A stretch of DNA of 64,000 nt from Haloarcula halophila (lineage in GTDB: Archaea; Halobacteriota; Halobacteria; Halobacteriales; Haloarculaceae). Shown piece by piece: positions 59,768 to 64,000 of the stretch. The position numbers were made by a program, and so were the translations under genes. The stretch is from contig NZ_CP119561.1 in the NCBI RefSeq assembly GCF_029278565.1, forward strand, positions 186,001 to 250,000. The letters are read 5' to 3'. Within the stretch, counting starts at the first letter, position 1. Each line of letters starts with the position of its first letter. Below the pieces are notes generated by a model, which did no database searches, was not told the origin of the DNA, and saw only the letters and a list, made by a program, of their open reading frames with translations.

Positions 59768-60072
59768 TGTTCGTCTTCTCCCTCGTCCAGTGACTGTTGA
59801 TCGCGGAGTGGTTCTATGACGGCTTCCAGGTCCTCGATGCGCTCTTCATGGCCATCGAGGCGGGCTTGCTGTTCGAGGTCGATACTGAACAGAGCGGGGA
59901 CGACTGGATTCTGGTGGTTCAACAGACCGCTCGCGTCGGCGTGCTCACGAGCGTACTCGAACAACCGGTCGAAGCGCGGTTGGTCCCGGCGACGGAGCGC
60001 CCGTCGGAACTCCGCCCAGCGCTCTTCGATCGCCCGCAGCGCATCCCGATACGTTGGGTTCGTGCGCCCCAT
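59764..60072 (-). CDS. Small conserved protein of the replication operon
   Basis: This 102-residue protein, started at MGRTNPTYRDALRAIEERW, continues FRRALRRRDQPRFDRLFEYAREHADASGLLNHQNP and a C-terminal coiled coil. I recall a haloarchaeal family with this exact start near replication genes, without known function. Two bases separate it from the upstream gene. Confidence 0.75.
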   Translation of the reverse strand: MGRTNPTYRDALRAIEERWAEFRRALRRRDQPRFDRLFEYAREHADASGLLNHQNPVVPALFSIDLEQQARLDGHEERIEDLEAVIEPLRDQQSLDEGEDEQ

Positions 60073-60074
60073 CG

Positions 60075-61016
60075 TTAGTGCCCTCCAGTGCTGGTTGCCG
60101 TCCACGCATCCAGAAGGGGCCCTGTGGCGATGGACGTCGTCTCACCATCATCTGTTGTCGCCGTTCCGACGTCTGTCGTCTCCGCCGTGGATGTCGGTGA
60201 CGAGGGTTCGAGGCCGACCTGCGTAGCACGGGCTGTGAGTAGTTGCTGCCAGTACGCGAACGTCGTCTGGTAATATGCACCGTCGTCGACGGGATAGACG
60301 AGCGTCTCGAAGTCGTCACCGACGAACCGCGGCCCCATTCGGGTCTGCTGACACTCCAGATGGTGGTCGGCGGCTGTCGCGACCGGCTCGGTGAATTCGT
60401 CGACTGTACTCCGTGTGACGAGCACCGGAACGTCGTAGCCGTCAGCATATGTTGCTAGCAGGGCAAGCGTTCGCGCCTGTAACGTCGCAGCCTGTCCCTG
60501 CCGTAGCGTATCGTCGCTGCGGTACTGCGCATCGACTGCTGGCGCCACGATGAGAGACGGCGTGTGGGGAGATGAGTCTCCGTTATTTCCCCCTGACCGG
60601 TGAGCGGGAGTCCATGTGTCGACAGCAGTCGACTGGATAGACTGGTTTACAGCGGTCGAGAGATCACAGACGGCGCCGTAATGCTGGTAGGCGGTGAACC
60701 CGCGTGCAACCTGGATACGGTCGAGCAATCGCTGGCTGGGCGCAATCTGAGCGAGTGTGGTCGTCGTCGCGTGACCGTTCGCGTCAACCCAGAAGGCAGG
60801 ACCCTCGTGCAAGAGGAGATGATCGAGTACGAGTGACTGGAGGATTGGAACGCCACGGCCCCCTTCGACGTCAAGTAGCGTGATGCCGTCGTCGAGTGAC
60901 GGCAACAGCAACTCGTTCGTGGCCGGGTCCGCTTGATCAGCAAGGGATCGATTACGATCAGCGCCTCGGGTCGGCTGGTCCACTGCCAACCGGGTCGATG
61001 TCTGGTTGTCTCCCAT
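60075..61016 (-). CDS. RecA-fold-like protein of the replication operon
   Basis: This 313-residue protein, started at MGDNQTSTRLAV, has segments GITLLDVEGGRGVPILQSLVLDHLLLHEGPAFWVDANGHATTTTL and LIVAPAVDAQYRSD...ARTLALLATYADGYDVPVLVTRST, which follow the order of RecA/RadA-like ATPases. Walker A is degenerate, with no GKT. It may be a non-catalytic recombination mediator. It is the first gene of the operon, 156 bp behind palindrome P8. Confidence 0.6.
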   Translation of the reverse strand: MGDNQTSTRLAVDQPTRGADRNRSLADQADPATNELLLPSLDDGITLLDVEGGRGVPILQSLVLDHLLLHEGPAFWVDANGHATTTTLAQIAPSQRLLDRIQVARGFTAYQHYGAVCDLSTAVNQSIQSTAVDTWTPAHRSGGNNGDSSPHTPSLIVAPAVDAQYRSDDTLRQGQAATLQARTLALLATYADGYDVPVLVTRSTVDEFTEPVATAADHHLECQQTRMGPRFVGDDFETLVYPVDDGAYYQTTFAYWQQLLTARATQVGLEPSSPTSTAETTDVGTATTDDGETTSIATGPLLDAWTATSTGGH

Positions 61017-61134
61017 ACTCACACAGATAGCCACGACCCAGATAAGCCGCGGCGTGGCACTTCCGGGTTTCATGGAAAGCACGTCAGAGATAGTGAACCG
61101 CTCGGAGTCACGGGGTTTTCGCGGACGCTCGACC

Positions 61135-61158
61135 GTTTCCGGGAACGTTTCCAGAAAC
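61135..61158. repeat. TTTCCGGAAA-type repeats, left set of third initiator
   Basis: GTTTCCGGGAACGTTTCCAG carries two diverged copies of the TTTCCGGAAA motif that also occurs at 62418-62430 and 62500-62523 on the other side of the third orc1. Confidence 0.5.
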
Positions 61159-61171
61159 AAACCCACTCCTG

Positions 61172-61212
61172 TTAACCAACAATTGTGATACGCGCGACTA
61201 ACTGTTGGTTAA
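61172..61212. promoter_or_regulatory. Long palindrome P8
   Basis: TTAACCAACA (61172-61181) and TGTTGGTTAA (61203-61212) with a 21-bp centre, between the third orc1 and the replication operon, upstream of the latter. Confidence 0.82.
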
Positions 61213-61340
61213 GGCTACACAAACGAGTCTGATCTGGGCGCATTCGGGCCCCAAGCGAGTCAACAACCTCAGAAACGACTGTCCAAAGATAATCCGGCCT
61301 CAGTGCACTGAGTCCGGGCCAATTCTCGAGTTCCGCTTCG

Positions 61341-62369
61341 TCACTGCATCGGCGAGGTAGCGGCCGAATCCATGAGCGAGTATTCTCGATCTCGACTTGT
61401 CCCCTCTGCTTCGAGGAGGTTGTACTGGACCATCTTCGAGAGGTACGTTCGGACGGTCCGTTTCGTCCGTGGATCGTCGACTGCCTCGGCATACCGCTCG
61501 TGGATCTCGCTCGGTCCGATCGGACCATGGTCACGCACGATATCGTAGACGACTCGCTGGTGTGGAGTGAGCGAATCGAGACTCTTTTGCTTGATTTGTG
61601 CTCGAGCGTCCTCGGCCGCATCGAGGAGGAGATTGTTGGTAATTCGCTCGGAATTTTCGCGATCAGCCTTGCTGGCAGCCGTCCGGAGGATACCGATTGC
61701 TAGTCTGGCATCACCGGCGGCTGCGTCGGCGATCCGATAGAGTTGGTCGTCGGTGACGACGTCCTCGTCGAGACCCCACTTTACGCGGGCACGCAGAATA
61801 TCGTAGAGTTGCTCGTCGTGGTATTTGTCCATCCGAACGTGTTCACTGGCCCGGAGGCGGCTCACGAGCCGGTCGCCGACACGACTGAACAACTCTTCTT
61901 CCTTGTTCGCGATACAGACAATCGCGAACTGTGGCAAGCTGTGGAGGTCGTAGATGAGCCTTGGATCTTCGAGTTGATCGACCTCGTCGAGGATAATCAC
62001 CGAGCGAGGCCCATCGTACTGTTGGAGACGGTCGACAAGCTCATCGTGGGGAGTCGATTGCCGATGGATATCGATCGTCTCACCGAGATCATCGAGGATC
62101 TGATAGAGCGCTCGAAACCGGGTGTAGTTGCGCCAGCAGTTGACGTAGGTTGCTTCGACGCCCAGTACCTCTTCCCGAAGTCGTTCGGTGACGAATTGTG
62201 AGATACATGTCTTGCCCGTCCCGCTGGGCCCGGTGACGATGGCAGTGTCGGCGGGTTCGCCGTTTGTGATTGGTTCGAGAACGCTAGAGAGATGATTGAC
62301 TTCGGCGTCGCGATGCTCGACCTCCCGAGGGACGAAACCAGCACGGAGGACACGGGCATCGCGGATCAT
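61341..62369 (-). CDS. orc1: Orc1/Cdc6-type initiator 3
   Basis: This 342-residue protein is started at MIRDARVLRAGFVPREVEHRD; upstream ORF sequence is not coding in character. Walker A is GPSGTGKT, Walker B is SVIILDEVDQL, sensor I is CIANKEE, and a C-terminal winged helix follows (HERYAEAVDDPRTKRTVRTYLSKMVQYNLL). Repeats of TTTCCGGAAA flank it. Confidence 0.9.
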   Translation of the reverse strand: MIRDARVLRAGFVPREVEHRDAEVNHLSSVLEPITNGEPADTAIVTGPSGTGKTCISQFVTERLREEVLGVEATYVNCWRNYTRFRALYQILDDLGETIDIHRQSTPHDELVDRLQQYDGPRSVIILDEVDQLEDPRLIYDLHSLPQFAIVCIANKEEELFSRVGDRLVSRLRASEHVRMDKYHDEQLYDILRARVKWGLDEDVVTDDQLYRIADAAAGDARLAIGILRTAASKADRENSERITNNLLLDAAEDARAQIKQKSLDSLTPHQRVVYDIVRDHGPIGPSEIHERYAEAVDDPRTKRTVRTYLSKMVQYNLLEAEGTSRDREYSLMDSAATSPMQ

Positions 62370-62726
62370 TGGTATACTGCAATTGTTTTCCAGCCCGATA
62401 TAAAATGCTGGCTGGGGTGTTTCCGGAAAGAGGTCTTTCGGAGGGGGTAATACTGCCGTTGGTGGCTTCCGTCTGGTGGTTTTGATTGTGGAAGCTGACT
62501 GTTTCCGGAAACTTCCGGAAAATCGGTGAGGTGGTCGATGCGCTAATCGTGATCGTTGTAAGAACTGCTGTGATCTCGATTCCCACGTGAAGCATGACCA
62601 GCTGTTACTCAACCACTCATTGTGGGAGTCACCACTGCGAATCAGCCCGAGAAGACGAGGGAGTCTGTACCCATGTGTTCCCACAAGGGGGAACAACTTA
62701 TCCGACCGGCCTCCGTACTCCCTACT
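62370..62726. repeat. Non-coding region with TTTCCGGAAA repeats
   Basis: TGTTTCCGGAAAG (62418-62430) and TGTTTCCGGAAACTTCCGG (62500-62518) are palindromic iterons near the third orc1; no gene was seen. A third origin is possible but weaker than the first two. The promoter of the 62727 gene lies at the right end. Confidence 0.5.
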
Positions 62727-63038
62727 ATGAGTCAAGAATCGCTCGACGATACGATTAAATTCCGTGCTGGCCCGCTCAAGGAGGCGGCAAACGAACTCGA
62801 TGCCGTCCATCTTGGTGGCATCAATATCAGTGAACTCGGACGTGAGGGGCTTACTGAGATGCTTCGGAGAGCGATGACCGACGACGACAAAATCGCGATT
62901 TACGAGCGCTACTCGGCGGGCGATATCTCAGAGGACGCTGCTCGAGTACTCCTTGGCGAGGAGTTCGATTTGCTCCAAGAGGACACTGAGGCCTTCCGCG
63001 AGGCTACTGAGACGGACACCAGCGACTATCTTGTCTGA
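62727..63038 (+). CDS. Antitoxin-like protein upstream of PIN gene
   Basis: This 103-residue acidic helical protein is started at MSQESLDDTIKF. LHGG-like INISELGREGLTEMLRRAMT could be a ribbon-helix-helix-type segment, and SAGDISEDAARVLLGEEFDLLQED a UPF0175-like helical segment. The PIN-like gene starts directly after its stop. A TA role is inferred from this layout. Confidence 0.65.
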   Translation: MSQESLDDTIKFRAGPLKEAANELDAVHLGGINISELGREGLTEMLRRAMTDDDKIAIYERYSAGDISEDAARVLLGEEFDLLQEDTEAFREATETDTSDYLV

Positions 63039-63644
63039 ATGGCTGGTGGTGACACACGGTATCCGATCCTCGTCGATACGGATACGCTGATTGCTGTTGC
63101 GAATAGCTCGTTGTGGACCCAAATCACTGAACACGTCGGCCTCACAACGACAAACGTCTGTAAACAGGAGCTAGAGCGACACGCCGAGGAGACGCGCGAG
63201 ACCGCGCCTGAAGGGAGTCGCCCGTACCGACTCCATCACGGAAGCCGTGCTGCACTTGCGGCGCTTGCGGATGACGACACACCGCTCACGCAGGTGACGA
63301 GCGTGCCCCGGCCCCACGGCGCGGACGCCGGCGAGGAATCGCTCAGACAGGAAGTGGTACAGAACCCAGAGGCCATCGACTATGTTATTTTGATGGACGC
63401 GGCGGGCCGACGCTCGATCCGCCGCGCTGTTGACGATCAAGACGAAGATATCCGTGTCGTGACGCCGCCGTTTCTGTTCTACATTCTCTACGATAACGAT
63501 CTCATTTCTCGTCGCGAGTTCTGTGAAGCGTGTGGGGAGTTGTTGGAACGAGAAGGGTGGACTGGATACAAGGCTGTGAAAGCCGCATGGGAGGGGATTC
63601 CGATTGATTGCAGCGACATTCTTGACGACAATCTGCTCCCGTGA
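63039..63644 (+). CDS. PIN-like domain protein, putative toxin
   Basis: This is a 201-residue protein. YPILVDTDTLIAVANSSLW carries the first Asp of a PIN fold, TTTNVCKQELERH the Glu, and IDYVILMDAAGRRSIRRAVDD later acids. It overlaps the integrase gene by four bases, so antitoxin, toxin and integrase are one operon. Confidence 0.7.
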   Translation: MAGGDTRYPILVDTDTLIAVANSSLWTQITEHVGLTTTNVCKQELERHAEETRETAPEGSRPYRLHHGSRAALAALADDDTPLTQVTSVPRPHGADAGEESLRQEVVQNPEAIDYVILMDAAGRRSIRRAVDDQDEDIRVVTPPFLFYILYDNDLISRREFCEACGELLEREGWTGYKAVKAAWEGIPIDCSDILDDNLLP

Positions 63645-64000
63645 TCGAACTGGCTCCCGCAGCACCACGTGCTGATTCGATATCGCTCGCGGACTCCTTC
63701 GAACGCTACCTCCAAGACAAGGGGAAAGGGCGTGGTGGTGACGGCGGGAACTACCGTCGTAATGCAGCCCGCGAACTCAAACGGTTCGGCCGGTGGGCTG
63801 CCGGCGACTGCGGTCGGAACGAGTGGACGGGAATCGTCCCCGATGATGTCGACCGTGACCCAACTTTCGAAGATCTCGATGAACGAGTGTTCCGGGCGTA
63901 CGCCCGGCATCTCGGCAGTGACCGCGCGCTCAAGCAAAACACCATACACACGTATTACCACTATATCTCCGCATGGTGTGGCTGGTGTACGAACGAGGGA
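63641..64000 (+). CDS. Tyrosine recombinase/integrase, N-terminal part (runs off window)
   Basis: The GTG at 63641 overlaps the preceding stop. The visible 120 residues are a SAM-like core-binding domain (LADSFERYLQDKGKGRGGDGGNYRRNAARELKRFGRW...FEDLDERVFRAYARHLGSDRALKQNTIHTYYHYISAWCGWC), typical of haloarchaeal phage-type integrases. The catalytic domain is beyond the window. Confidence 0.85.
   Translation, partial: MIELAPAAPRADSISLADSFERYLQDKGKGRGGDGGNYRRNAARELKRFGRWAAGDCGRNEWTGIVPDDVDRDPTFEDLDERVFRAYARHLGSDRALKQNTIHTYYHYISAWCGWCTNEG

Noticed and set aside
12539-61212. Palindromes as IS terminal inverted repeats
   Set aside because: Each site is a complete palindrome of about 40 bp on its own and no pair encloses a transposase gene.

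Overview
The window is haloarchaeal DNA. Its proteins are very acidic, it has Tat-dependent lipoproteins (RRxF...LAGC), a TFIIB, Orc1/Cdc6 initiators, a PCNA-like clamp, a family-B DNA polymerase and archaeal-type tRNAs. Three orc1/cdc6 genes, three unrelated repeat families near them, several toxin-antitoxin modules and a terminal integrase suggest a megaplasmid, a secondary chromosome or a large virus/plasmid-like element, not a core chromosome.

Layout. (1) 1-6.6 kb: sugar uptake. A GH15 glucoamylase-like gene is divergent from a binding protein / two permeases / ATPase operon (trehalose-maltodextrin type). (2) 6.6-13.8 kb: small accessory genes, a TumE-like toxin candidate with an HTH partner, a decayed DUF429 gene, SIMPL and dual-specificity phosphatase genes, and IS remnants. 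(3) 13.8-20.5 kb: secreted or lipoprotein genes, including a frameshifted metallo-beta-lactamase/lamin-tail protein. (4) 20.5-23.3 kb: replication origin 1, with eight GCTCATATTGCAAACGGGGTG-type repeats around an orc1 gene. (5) 23.4-48.6 kb: accessory block read mostly leftward, with SWIM-finger proteins, TFIIB, a PCNA paralogue, an ArdC-like protein, a Mom/GNAT-like protein, a methylase-like protein and several TA modules. Fourteen of its transcripts start with the same covarying hairpin leader. (6) 49-51 kb: origin 2, with a different repeat and a second orc1. (7) 51.2-56.4 kb: a minus-strand tRNA array (26 tRNAs plus one downstream of the Ro gene) that covers nearly all amino acids. At its end, next to a TROVE/Ro60 gene, lie four tRNA-like/Y-RNA-like cassettes, two of which are circularly permuted tRNAs. 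(8) 56.9-62.7 kb: a replication operon (RecA-fold protein, small protein, exonuclease, PolB) and a third orc1. (9) 62.7-64 kb: antitoxin/PIN genes overlapping an integrase that runs off the window.

Two signals tie the element together. The first is a long inverted repeat, TTAACCAACA-N(~21)-TGTTGGTTAA, found eight times and always at gene borders, including upstream of the replication operon and between that operon and the tRNA array. The second is the shared leader hairpin. My best candidate for an undescribed system is the Ro60 gene with its row of permuted tRNA-like RNAs and tRNA array. The palindrome/leader regulon comes second.
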